From JBARDN01 sp050736695 (GTDB taxonomy: Bacteria > Desulfobacterota > Binatia > Binatales > Binataceae), in contig JBOHWH010000201.1 in NCBI GenBank assembly GCA_050736695.1, positions 28,637-92,636 of the forward strand: DNA of 64,000 bases, in the 5' to 3' direction. A program made the translations under genes and the position numbers. The notes below the pieces were generated by a model, which worked only from the letters and a program-made list of their open reading frames with translations, ran no database searches and had not been told where the DNA came from. Shown here piece by piece: positions 34,901-42,231 of this stretch (within the stretch, counting starts at the first letter, position 1; each line of letters begins with the position of its first letter).

Positions 34901-35758
34901 CTACATCCTCGTCCGCACCAAACCCACCGCATGCCCGTAGCAGGTCCCTCCGCCGTAATACACCAGGTCTATCCCTGCCTCATTCAGCTCCGATGCGACC
35001 TGCTGGCGATCAAAGTGATGCTGGAACCCGTCCTTGAGCCAGTCGCCCTCCTCCACAGGCTCCGCTCGCCGGAGCGTGCGAATGGCGCTTCCAATTCTGG
35101 CCGTCCATGCGCGCCGTCTTCCCGAAGAGCCTTCCGCAAATGAAACCATCACGGGTGCGCCCGGACTCAGGAAGGCGCTCAGGTCTCTAAGAAAACGAAT
35201 CCTGCGCACTCTTCCCGGAATATACATGTACCCAGAAAAGCCTACCAGAACGGCGTCGTAATCGCCGCCAGATTCCGGCACGGTCGAGGGCGGCGCATAG
35301 TCCAGGTTCGCATCGATACCGTGTTGCTTCAATTGGTTCCGGCCCGACTCGACCAGGGGTGCGCAGCAGTCGAAGCCTTTCACCAGAAAACCACACTTCG
35401 CGAGCGCGATCATCTCTCTGCCCGCACCGGCCGCGGCGACGAGAATTCGGCCGCCAGGCGGAAAGTAGCGCCGAATTGCCTCCCGCTCCCATAAGAAAAG
35501 TCCGGAGTCCACGTAGGACTCGTCAGAGTAACCAGCAGATTGCCTCAAATACCGGTGCTCTGTAAGCCGCTCCAATTGTTCGTTGCTTAGCAACCCGAGA
35601 GACAGGCCCTGAATCAGCGCGGCAGAGCCATTGTGAATCCACATCAGGACGCGCTCGAGAAAAAAGTAAAGCGGCGCAATCATGAGTTTGGCCGATGCGG
35701 CGCGATCGTTCGCGCGGCCGGCGAAAGATGTGGAACCTTCGTCATCAAGAACTCGCAT
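34901..35758 (-). CDS. Class I SAM-dependent methyltransferase
   Basis: 285 aa. A helical N-terminal region of about 85 residues precedes the core: RRYFPPGGRILVAAAGAGREMIAL (glycine-rich motif I at about 100-116), VKGFDCCAPLVESGR, YDAVLVGFSGYMYIP and LSPGAPVMVSF. Motif I is unusual in having AAAGAG instead of the common DxGxGxG, which is seen in some divergent methyltransferases. The C-terminus GGGTCYGHAVGLV is glycine- and histidine-rich. The substrate is unknown. It is divergent from the nucleotidyltransferase gene, with 38 bp between the two starts. Confidence 0.78.
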   Translation of the reverse strand: MRVLDDEGSTSFAGRANDRAASAKLMIAPLYFFLERVLMWIHNGSAALIQGLSLGLLSNEQLERLTEHRYLRQSAGYSDESYVDSGLFLWEREAIRRYFPPGGRILVAAAGAGREMIALAKCGFLVKGFDCCAPLVESGRNQLKQHGIDANLDYAPPSTVPESGGDYDAVLVGFSGYMYIPGRVRRIRFLRDLSAFLSPGAPVMVSFAEGSSGRRRAWTARIGSAIRTLRRAEPVEEGDWLKDGFQHHFDRQQVASELNEAGIDLVYYGGGTCYGHAVGLVRTRM

Positions 35759-35796
35759 CGCCCGAACCTACAAGGTAGGGTGGGCTGCGGCAACTC

Positions 35797-36909
35797 ATGA
35801 CACGCGAGTTCGATTTTCTGCTCGCCGCGGTTCGGCGATTCTTTCAGCCGGAGTCACCTCTTCCTTCTATGGAAGGATTGGAGTGGAACGAGGTCCTACG
35901 CCTTGCCGATCGTCACGCTGTCACAGCGTTTTTTTGCCGCGCCTGCCAAAACCCGGAACTGAAGGAAACCTCTCTGCGCGCCGCTCGATTTAACCTGACC
36001 CTGAGCGCCGAACTGGTCAGGCTATTGGATCTACTTGAAAAGCAGAGGATAGACGTGGTCTCTCTCAAAGGTCCCGTGCTGGGCGCTGCCCTGTACGGAG
36101 ATGAGGCGCTGAAAACTTCATCGGATCTCGATCTGCTCGTCCTTCCGAGCGATGCGGTGCATGCCATACGCGCGCTGCAATCGATTGGCTACCGGCTCGA
36201 TTCCACGGCGCACTGGCCTGCCGAGCGCGCCCTCCTGCGCGATCCCAACAGCGAGCTTTCCTTCAGTGATCCGAGTGGCCGTGTGAAACTCGACCTTCAC
36301 TGGCGCCTGTTGCCGTCCTATTTCCCAGTAATCGCCGATGACGCCGATTTGTGGGTGCGGCTTCGACCCGTGGCGTGGAGCCGCGCCCGCGCAAACACGC
36401 TCGCGCCCGAGCACCTGTTGCCGTTCCTGTGTGTGCACGGTGCGAAACATATGTGGGAACGGCTCGGATGGCTATGCGACGTGGCGCGGCTGCTCCAGGT
36501 GGAGCGCAACCTCAATTGGCCCGAGCTGTTCGCGCGAGCGAGGCGGAGCGATACCCGCCGGATGCTCGCGCTGGGAATGGCGCTTGCCGCGGACCTGCTT
36601 GGCATCGAGCTTCCGCCTGCCGCGCGCGATTCGGCCTTTGCCGATCCGCGCGTCAGAGAGCTGGCTGCGACCGCGATTGCGCGGATGCGCGCCGACGGTC
36701 CCCCGTCCGCGTTCACCACGACGATGTTCCTGGCTCGGGCATTCGAGCGACGCAACTCGCGGATCCGACTCGCCGCCGGAATGGTGCTGGAACCGAACGA
36801 AGCTGAGTACCGCGCGCTTCAACTACCCCCGCGTCTGTACGGGATGTATTATTTCCTTCGCCCCCTGCGCTTGACGATCAAATACGGCAGGCGCGTCGCC
36901 GGTTTGTGA
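35797..36909 (+). CDS. Nucleotidyltransferase family protein (PF14907-like), lasso-cluster associated
   Basis: 370 aa. The Pol-beta-like active site reads VVSLKGPVLGAALYG followed by LKTSSDLDLLVLPSDA, where the two Asp of SSDLDLLV bind metal; a third acidic residue lies in VKLDLHW near residue 167. This is the uncharacterised nucleotidyltransferase family that recurs in lasso-peptide clusters having an HPr-kinase-like kinase, such as the paeninodin type. Its reaction is not established; transfer of a nucleotide to the phosphorylated peptide is a hypothesis. It is on the plus strand, convergent to the lasso operon. Confidence 0.85.
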   Translation: MTREFDFLLAAVRRFFQPESPLPSMEGLEWNEVLRLADRHAVTAFFCRACQNPELKETSLRAARFNLTLSAELVRLLDLLEKQRIDVVSLKGPVLGAALYGDEALKTSSDLDLLVLPSDAVHAIRALQSIGYRLDSTAHWPAERALLRDPNSELSFSDPSGRVKLDLHWRLLPSYFPVIADDADLWVRLRPVAWSRARANTLAPEHLLPFLCVHGAKHMWERLGWLCDVARLLQVERNLNWPELFARARRSDTRRMLALGMALAADLLGIELPPAARDSAFADPRVRELAATAIARMRADGPPSAFTTTMFLARAFERRNSRIRLAAGMVLEPNEAEYRALQLPPRLYGMYYFLRPLRLTIKYGRRVAGL

Positions 36910-36990
36910 GCCACCCACGCAGAATAACAAGAAGACTGGTTGCGTTGCCGCATGCTGATGTACTATTGAAAGGCAGTCTAAGGTTTGACT

Positions 36991-37584
36991 ATGGATGCCT
37001 CCGCGCTTTTCGATCGAGATCGGTATGTAGCCCTTCGATCTTGGCAGCGTGACCCTCAGCTATCGTTGACCTACCGGTATGTTCGCAAGATGGAGCAACG
37101 GGGCCTCATGCGTCCCGGCGATGATCAGGTTCCGGGAACGCCCTGCGGCGCTGGCGATTGGGTCATGGACGGCCTGCTGAGTGACCTTCTGCCGGAAGTG
37201 GAGGCGGCGTCCGGCGTGCATCTCTTCCCGACCTACGCCTACTTCCGCGTTTACAAGCCCGGAGACATTCTGAAGATCCACAAAGACCGGCCCGCTTGCG
37301 AAATCAGCGTCACGCTCTGCCTCGGCTATTCGGCACCCGCGCCCTGGCCGATTTGGATCGCCGGACCCAATGGCCGGGTCAAGGTTTCACTCGAACCCGG
37401 TGACGCTCTGCTTTACCGCGGAATCGAATGCACGCATTGGCGAGAGCCATTCGAGGGCGCGCATCAGGCGCAGGTCTTCTTGCACTATGTTGACCAGAAC
37501 GGGCCTTGCGCCGACTGGAAGTACGACAAGCGGCCGGGCCTCGCGATAAGCTCCAAGCCGTGGGCGACCCCAATCGCGGGCTGA
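36991..37584 (+). CDS. 2OG-Fe(II)-oxygenase-like protein
   Basis: 197 aa from ATG 36991, preceded by CTAAGG at 7 bases. A double-stranded beta-helix is suggested by YAYFRVYKPGDILKIHKDRP with the iron ligands His97 and Asp99, then VSLEPGDALLYRGIECTHW with His149, and QAQVFLHYVD as the last strand. The HxD...H set is complete; the 2-oxoglutarate-binding Arg is less clear. It is probably a hydroxylase of unknown substrate. It follows the nucleotidyltransferase by 81 bp on the same strand, and its stop is four bases from the convergent oxygenase stop. Confidence 0.75.
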   Translation: MDASALFDRDRYVALRSWQRDPQLSLTYRYVRKMEQRGLMRPGDDQVPGTPCGAGDWVMDGLLSDLLPEVEAASGVHLFPTYAYFRVYKPGDILKIHKDRPACEISVTLCLGYSAPAPWPIWIAGPNGRVKVSLEPGDALLYRGIECTHWREPFEGAHQAQVFLHYVDQNGPCADWKYDKRPGLAISSKPWATPIAG

Positions 37585-37588
37585 ATCC

Positions 37589-38260
37589 TTAAGAGGGTTG
37601 CTTCGATGCGTCGCTCTCGCTCTCAGCCGCAGTCGCTTCCGGACGGTCCTCTCCCTGCGTGAACCAAGTCACGACGGCGTACCGTTTGCCAAAAGTCACG
37701 GGCTGGGCTTCATGCAACGTATCCGAGCGGAACGCCACCAACATTCCCAGCGCTGGATCGAGCGTGAAGGCGCACTTCGACCAGTCCGGCCCGCCCATCA
37801 GCCCGTAGAAGGTCAATCCTCCGCCGCCGAAGCTGTCGGGGGCGGGCTCCTGAGATTGGGCGTTCAGAAATATCACAACGGACACACGCCGCGCTCTGAT
37901 CTTTTCCGGCGCTCCCTCGCTCCCGTCGCGATGCGGGCGATAAAACCCTCCCGGGAGATAGCTGAGAAAATCCGGCCCGTGGCATTTTCTGCTAAGCGAG
38001 ACGCTGAAGTGTGCCTCCAAGCCTGGCTTGATCGCGCGTAGCCGCTCTCGAACCGACCGCCTCCTCCCCTCACTGACGCCAATGCTGAGCACGTTGCGCG
38101 AATCCTCGTCCAGGAATCCTTCCTGTCCGTCTTTGGTCACGGTCGCCTTCTCCGACGCGGAGACGTCCATCTCCGATCTCAAGCTGGAGCAGAAATCCGC
38201 ACTCAGGAAATCTTCGGCGACAAAAAGACCAAGGGCCTGAAAGAAATTAACGGAGCGCAT
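37589..38260 (-). CDS. Prolyl-4-hydroxylase-like 2OG-Fe(II) oxygenase in the lasso operon
   Basis: 223 aa. The P4H-type core is clear: DFLSYLPGGFYRPHRDGSEG with iron ligands His110 and Asp112, then MLVAFRSDTLHEAQPVTFGKRYAVVTWF with His183 and Arg193 to bind 2-oxoglutarate. A strong ribosome site TAGGAG precedes the ATG. It lies 55 bp downstream of the lasso precursor in the same direction, the first gene after the core cluster. The proline-rich precursor core (five Pro in 18 residues) makes it a good candidate substrate, but that link is inferred from position. Confidence 0.88.
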   Translation of the reverse strand: MRSVNFFQALGLFVAEDFLSADFCSSLRSEMDVSASEKATVTKDGQEGFLDEDSRNVLSIGVSEGRRRSVRERLRAIKPGLEAHFSVSLSRKCHGPDFLSYLPGGFYRPHRDGSEGAPEKIRARRVSVVIFLNAQSQEPAPDSFGGGGLTFYGLMGGPDWSKCAFTLDPALGMLVAFRSDTLHEAQPVTFGKRYAVVTWFTQGEDRPEATAAESESDASKQPS

Positions 38261-38315
38261 CGTCTCCTATCGAGCCCATTTGCCGTGACTCCGCGTTAGA
38301 ATGCTAGCAACCGAA

Positions 38316-38474
38316 CTATGTACGACTGTAGGGAGGGTGGTTCGAAGTCTCAAATGGATGGGGGGGCGTCCCCGTGGTTTCTGTGATCGAACGCAGACTG
38401 CCAAAGATCTCCAGTCTCGGCGGCGTGTAAACTTTTTTTGTGCTTACGTCTTCGCTTGAGCGGGGCGACTTCAT
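38316..38474 (-). CDS. Lasso peptide precursor (A gene)
   Basis: 52 aa, shorter than most gene-calling thresholds. The leader is residues 1-34 and contains the exact recognition pattern Y16-x-x-P19-x-L21-x-x-x-G25 (VYTPPRLEIFGSLRS) and Thr33 at the -2 position. The core is GTPPHPFETSNHPPYSRT (35-52), with Gly1 and an acidic residue at position 8 (Glu42 of the precursor), predicting an 8-membered macrolactam ring and a 10-residue loop/tail with bulky His12, Tyr15 and Arg17. The ATG overlaps the cyclase stop (ATGA) and GGGAGGG lies 9 bases upstream. No database match was checked. Confidence 0.93.
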   Translation of the reverse strand: MKSPRSSEDVSTKKVYTPPRLEIFGSLRSITETTGTPPHPFETSNHPPYSRT

Positions 38475-40327
38475 GATTTTGATCCCTCCCGACCTTCGAG
38501 TCTAGAAGTTATGCACCTGTTAGTCAACCAATAGTCCAACGCGCGAGCAGCAAGGTCCATCTCAAAAGCGACCGTGTCATCGCCTGCCAATTCCGGAAGC
38601 CTCTCGGGGCATACGTACGTGCGGGTTTGCGAGGACAGCAAGTCGGGGAGCCTTGAGCCTCTCAGGTGATCCCACAACGAATCGCGACGCGGGATCATCT
38701 TGGGATGGCGCCGCACCGACTCCGGCAGGATTCCTCGCATCGCGTCGCGTTCCAAGAACTTGACGCGGCACCAAGGCATCGCTGGAACCCTCAGCATGTA
38801 GCGCAGCAGACGCAGATCGACGAAAGGGTGCCGGGACTCGAGCGCCAGACCAGTATTCGCGGAATCCAAGCTCTCGAACAGAGCGGGCCACAAGGGCCCC
38901 GTAAATGATTCGTACGCTCTGGGGCGAACCAGATGGGGCGAAACCAGCTTTTTTTCCCTTGCGTACTGGGCTGCCCAGCGGGTGCGCAAGTCGCAGCGGG
39001 ACTGGAAATCGGGATTCAGCCACGCGGGAAACGAAGGTTCTTTATCGTCTCGATGGAACCGCTGCCGGACCATCCTCGGGATTGTACCCAGAAGTGGGAT
39101 GCGCCGGTGGCTTATGACATGCCGACAGATATCGACGAGCGCTTGAAAGTACCGCCCTCTGCGAATCAGATACTTCAGATACGGCGCCCACTCATGGGTC
39201 AGTGCATTATCAGGGCCTTCGCCCCAGAAGAACACCCGGCTATGGGAGGAGACCTGCTGGAACCAAGCCGAGACGCTCTCAAGATTCACTGGATTTTTTA
39301 CGGGCTCCGGGGTATGGAACGAGGTCCGGCGCCAGTTTGGGTCGACTATAACGTCGCCGCAGTAGACCTGCAAATGAATCGGGATGCCGAGGTGCTCGGC
39401 TACCATCGCTGCGTGACTGCGGTCATCGGTGTACGCATCGGCTACCGATGTGAACGCGTGCAGCTCGAAGTCCATGCCCCACCTGCGAAACGCCGCGCAC
39501 GCCGTCGCGGCGAGCGTCGTCGAATCCAGCCCTCCGCTCATAAAGACGGCCAGCCTGTTCGTCCGCAGGCGGTCCTCGACGGCGGTGTTTAACAATTCGC
39601 GGAACCGCTCGACGTAGTCGGAGCTTCGGCGGTAATAGATCGGCTCGTCGATCGGAAGAGTCCAGTAGCGCTTCAGTGAGAAGCCATCGGGCGACCATGA
39701 GGCCGCATGCGCGGAAGGCAGACGCCGGATATCGGCATAGACGGTGGTCCCGAATTCCTGGTTGCAATCGAACAGCAGGAAATCGGCTATAGCCAGATCG
39801 TTCAGCCGGTCGCTGACCGCGGGATGAATCCTCACCGTGTCGAGCGTGTTGCTGAACACGACCGTCGAGCCGACCTGCGCATAGAAGAACGGCTTGACGC
39901 CCAGATGGTCGCGCGCGCAGAACAGACGCCGCCGCGGTGCATCCCATATCGCAAAGGCAAAATCGCCGAGCAGGTGTTCGACGCAATCCTCACCCCAAGC
40001 TTGGTAGGCGCGCAGGATCAACTCGACGTCGGGAACGCCCGGAGCAGCCTCCTGGCTCTTCGACTTGAGACCCGCAATGAGATCGCTCCGCGCGTCAACC
40101 CGGGCGTCCGCGACGATAAACACCTTGCCATCAAGCGTGAGCGGCTGGACTTCGTGCTCCGCTTCATCGGTGGTTCTAAGCAGGGCGTGACCGAAGCCGG
40201 CCTGACTATCGACCCACGTGTTCTGCGCGTCGGGGCCGCGGAACGCGAGCGAATCGGTCATGCGCCTCAACGTCGCGACCTCGATGGGTGCGCCGTCGAG
40301 ATTTACGATACCGGCGATACCGCTCAT
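38471..40327 (-). CDS. Lasso peptide cyclase (asparagine-synthetase-like, C protein)
   Basis: 618 aa. The N-terminal Ntn-type domain begins MSGIAGIVNLDG, so the catalytic Cys2 of glutamine-hydrolysing asparagine synthetases is replaced by Ser. The remainder of that domain (LAFRGPDAQNTW, LLGDFAFAIWDAPRRRLFCARDHLGVKPFFYA) is preserved. The C-terminal synthetase domain has the PP-loop VFMSGGLDSTTLAATA (near 263), ESRHPFVDLRLLRYML and other AsnB landmarks. It should adenylate the Glu8 side chain of the core and let Gly1 close the ring. GGAGA precedes its ATG; it is 27 bp after B1 and overlaps the precursor gene by four bases. Confidence 0.93.
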   Translation of the reverse strand: MSGIAGIVNLDGAPIEVATLRRMTDSLAFRGPDAQNTWVDSQAGFGHALLRTTDEAEHEVQPLTLDGKVFIVADARVDARSDLIAGLKSKSQEAAPGVPDVELILRAYQAWGEDCVEHLLGDFAFAIWDAPRRRLFCARDHLGVKPFFYAQVGSTVVFSNTLDTVRIHPAVSDRLNDLAIADFLLFDCNQEFGTTVYADIRRLPSAHAASWSPDGFSLKRYWTLPIDEPIYYRRSSDYVERFRELLNTAVEDRLRTNRLAVFMSGGLDSTTLAATACAAFRRWGMDFELHAFTSVADAYTDDRSHAAMVAEHLGIPIHLQVYCGDVIVDPNWRRTSFHTPEPVKNPVNLESVSAWFQQVSSHSRVFFWGEGPDNALTHEWAPYLKYLIRRGRYFQALVDICRHVISHRRIPLLGTIPRMVRQRFHRDDKEPSFPAWLNPDFQSRCDLRTRWAAQYAREKKLVSPHLVRPRAYESFTGPLWPALFESLDSANTGLALESRHPFVDLRLLRYMLRVPAMPWCRVKFLERDAMRGILPESVRRHPKMIPRRDSLWDHLRGSRLPDLLSSQTRTYVCPERLPELAGDDTVAFEMDLAARALDYWLTNRCITSRLEGREGSKS

Positions 40328-40354
40328 CTAGAGTTCTCCGGGTAGGATTTGCCT

Positions 40355-40648
40355 TCAGGAGGGTTGGCCTGGCGATACTTCGATCAGTCCCTGGGCGAGG
40401 AGCTTGTTAAGAAACTCTTCCAAGTCCCCGCGGAGCCGGTTGTTCTCGACGTCATACTCGGAGAGCAAAGCAATGAACGCCCGCTCGATCGAGGCTGACT
40501 TGGTCAGCAAATCCCACATTCGGGACCCCACAGGGTCTAAGCCGAGATAGAGCTCGGTTTTCAGATTCAGCAGCACGGCTTCATCGCCCACGGTTCGAAA
40601 CATCACGTCGGGAGAAGCGGTCACACGGTCAGCGAATGATACTACCAT
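40355..40648 (-). CDS. Lasso B1 protein (PqqD-like RiPP recognition element)
   Basis: 97 aa PqqD-type winged helix-turn-helix. Typical marks are DEAVLLNLKTELYLGLDPVGSRMWDLL, where a beta-hairpin and following helix bind the precursor leader in other systems. The C-terminal half is helical. It should hold the YxxPxL segment of the leader and hand the precursor to B2. Its ATG overlaps the B2 stop by one base (TAATG), so B2 and B1 are translated together, as the family requires. Confidence 0.92.
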   Translation of the reverse strand: MVVSFADRVTASPDVMFRTVGDEAVLLNLKTELYLGLDPVGSRMWDLLTKSASIERAFIALLSEYDVENNRLRGDLEEFLNKLLAQGLIEVSPGQPS

Positions 40649-41064
40649 TAGTCATTAACCTCCCAGGCGGCGAGCGGTTCGTAGCCTGTCACATCGGGCC
40701 CACCTAGAACTATTCGCTCGTCGCACACCAACCAGGCATGAGCCGCAAATGTTTCTCCGTCCTTCGAAAAGCCGATTTCGACGCGGGAGCGATGGTCCGA
40801 GCCGGCAAGCAGAGCCTGGGCGGCGAGAGCCTGAGTTAGACAGGAAGCGCGCGGACAATAGCGGCTTGCGATTCTGACAGCCCGGACAATGGCGTCCACC
40901 GAGTCACCGCGCGAATGTTCGCTTGATTTCAGAACCGCCGCCCGAACGACGCGCAGCGGCAAAATCCACAATCCCACGCGGACCGCGCCGACCCAGAAGA
41001 GCGCGCGCAGCAACAGCCGGCGTTCAGCGGGAGCCATCGCAACAAACCGCTTCAGCCGCCGCAT
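40648..41064 (-). CDS. Lasso B2 leader peptidase (transglutaminase-like)
   Basis: 138 aa from ATG 41064, preceded by GGGAGAGAGGC; a much longer in-frame extension upstream is only the shadow of the kinase gene. The transglutaminase-like protease core shows the nucleophile Cys75 in PRASCLTQALAAQALL and His109 in FAAHAWLVCDE. The third triad residue is not at the usual +12 position (a Gly is there); Asp115 or Asp124 may substitute. It should cleave after Thr34 of the precursor to free Gly1. It overlaps the kinase gene by 13 bases. Confidence 0.9.
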   Translation of the reverse strand: MRRLKRFVAMAPAERRLLLRALFWVGAVRVGLWILPLRVVRAAVLKSSEHSRGDSVDAIVRAVRIASRYCPRASCLTQALAAQALLAGSDHRSRVEIGFSKDGETFAAHAWLVCDERIVLGGPDVTGYEPLAAWEVND

Positions 41065-42068
41065 GCCGCCTCTCTCCCAGCGTTGCCAACGTCGGCCAAG
41101 ATCGCATCGCGCACCGCGGGCAACTCTCTGACCACCCGCGAGTGGCAGAGCTTGGCGAACGGCACCATATTGGCAAGACGGGAAGCTTCGGAAAATTGGC
41201 GCTGCAGGCGATCCGGCGGGATATGCCAATAATTGAATGTGTTCTTCAATAGTTCCAGGAACGCTTGGCGCGGAACGAGCGGTACGAGTCGAATGCCTTG
41301 CTTGCGCCGCGATTCGCGCGGCGGCTCGAGCACGTATATCGCCTTCAACGGTACGGGCTCTGAGCAAAGCTGCTTGGGAAGAAGCGGCAACACGAGTTTC
41401 TTGGTTTCGGGGTTCATCGGCACCCCGGCGGCGCGGTCTCCCAGGAAGCGGTTTGCTATCGCGGGGAACAGCTTTATTCGTGGCGGACCCGGATAGGCCC
41501 GCATCCCGGCGCCACTGTGCCGCAGCAGCAACAGATCATCAGTCAGCAATTCGTGGCCTTGCGCAAGGAAACAGGCTGCCAGGCTGGATTTGCCGAAGCC
41601 GGAGTCGCCGAGAAAGGCGATCGCGTTTCCATCTACAATCACCGCCGTTGCGTGAAGAGGCTCAAGTCCCAATTTCACCAACGCAAACGAGAGCGCTCGC
41701 TGAAGCAAATATACTTGAAAGGATTCGGAGTGAGCTCCTCGGAATTTGCGGCAATATACGAGACGACCATCGCTTGAGACAAGAAACTCACCGAGTCTCT
41801 TCCAACGCGCATAGCTCGAAAGATCGTCCAGGCAAGCATATTTGAACCAGCCGGGAAGACCCTCTCGAAAGCGAGCGCCGCGAGTCGCCCGCGCGAAAAA
41901 GCCTGCCGATTCCGTCCGAATCTCGATTGCGGCGCCGATGCCAAGGTCGTGCGGCCTTAACGCCAACGGGATGTCGCTGCGGACCGCAACCCCGTACAAG
42001 GTGTAGGAATATTTTGACAGAGCTAGTCCTCGATCAGCATATTTCCGGAGACCGCACCGCCCATGCAT
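41052..42068 (-). CDS. HPr-kinase/phosphorylase-like lasso peptide kinase
   Basis: 338 aa as read; homology appears to begin near residue 18 (SKYSYTLYGV), so the true start is uncertain and could be a non-ATG codon. The P-loop is AFLGDSGFGKSSLAACFL (Gly154-Ser161), preceded by LEPLHATAVIVDG with a family histidine at 139 and followed by ELLTDDLLLLRH with Asp177/178. Kinases of this type (PadeK and ThcoK are studied examples) phosphorylate the C-terminal Ser of lasso precursors. The precursor here ends in Thr, so phosphothreonine would be expected. It lies in the operon between exporter and B2. Confidence 0.88.
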   Translation of the reverse strand: MHGRCGLRKYADRGLALSKYSYTLYGVAVRSDIPLALRPHDLGIGAAIEIRTESAGFFARATRGARFREGLPGWFKYACLDDLSSYARWKRLGEFLVSSDGRLVYCRKFRGAHSESFQVYLLQRALSFALVKLGLEPLHATAVIVDGNAIAFLGDSGFGKSSLAACFLAQGHELLTDDLLLLRHSGAGMRAYPGPPRIKLFPAIANRFLGDRAAGVPMNPETKKLVLPLLPKQLCSEPVPLKAIYVLEPPRESRRKQGIRLVPLVPRQAFLELLKNTFNYWHIPPDRLQRQFSEASRLANMVPFAKLCHSRVVRELPAVRDAILADVGNAGREAACGG

Positions 42069-42231
42069 GTCCCAGTGGCCCGCAAAACGCTAGGTTTGCT
42101 CAAATATGCCATCGGCTCTCAACGGCGGTCAAGCATCGCCGGATTGCGCTCCAGACCGGTCGTAATTTCGGCCTGCGCACGGGTCATCGCGCTACACCGT
42201 GAATGCTCTCTCGACCGCGCCATTCGCCTGC

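Noticed and set aside
42023..42112. A 29-codon minus-strand ORF upstream of the lasso kinase whose start, MAYLSKPSVLRATGT, looks slightly leader-like
   Set aside because: Spacing of Tyr, Pro and Leu does not fit YxxPxL, there is no Asp or Glu at position 7-9 from any Gly or Cys, and it ends right after its only acidic residues. The precursor at 38316-38474 fits every rule.
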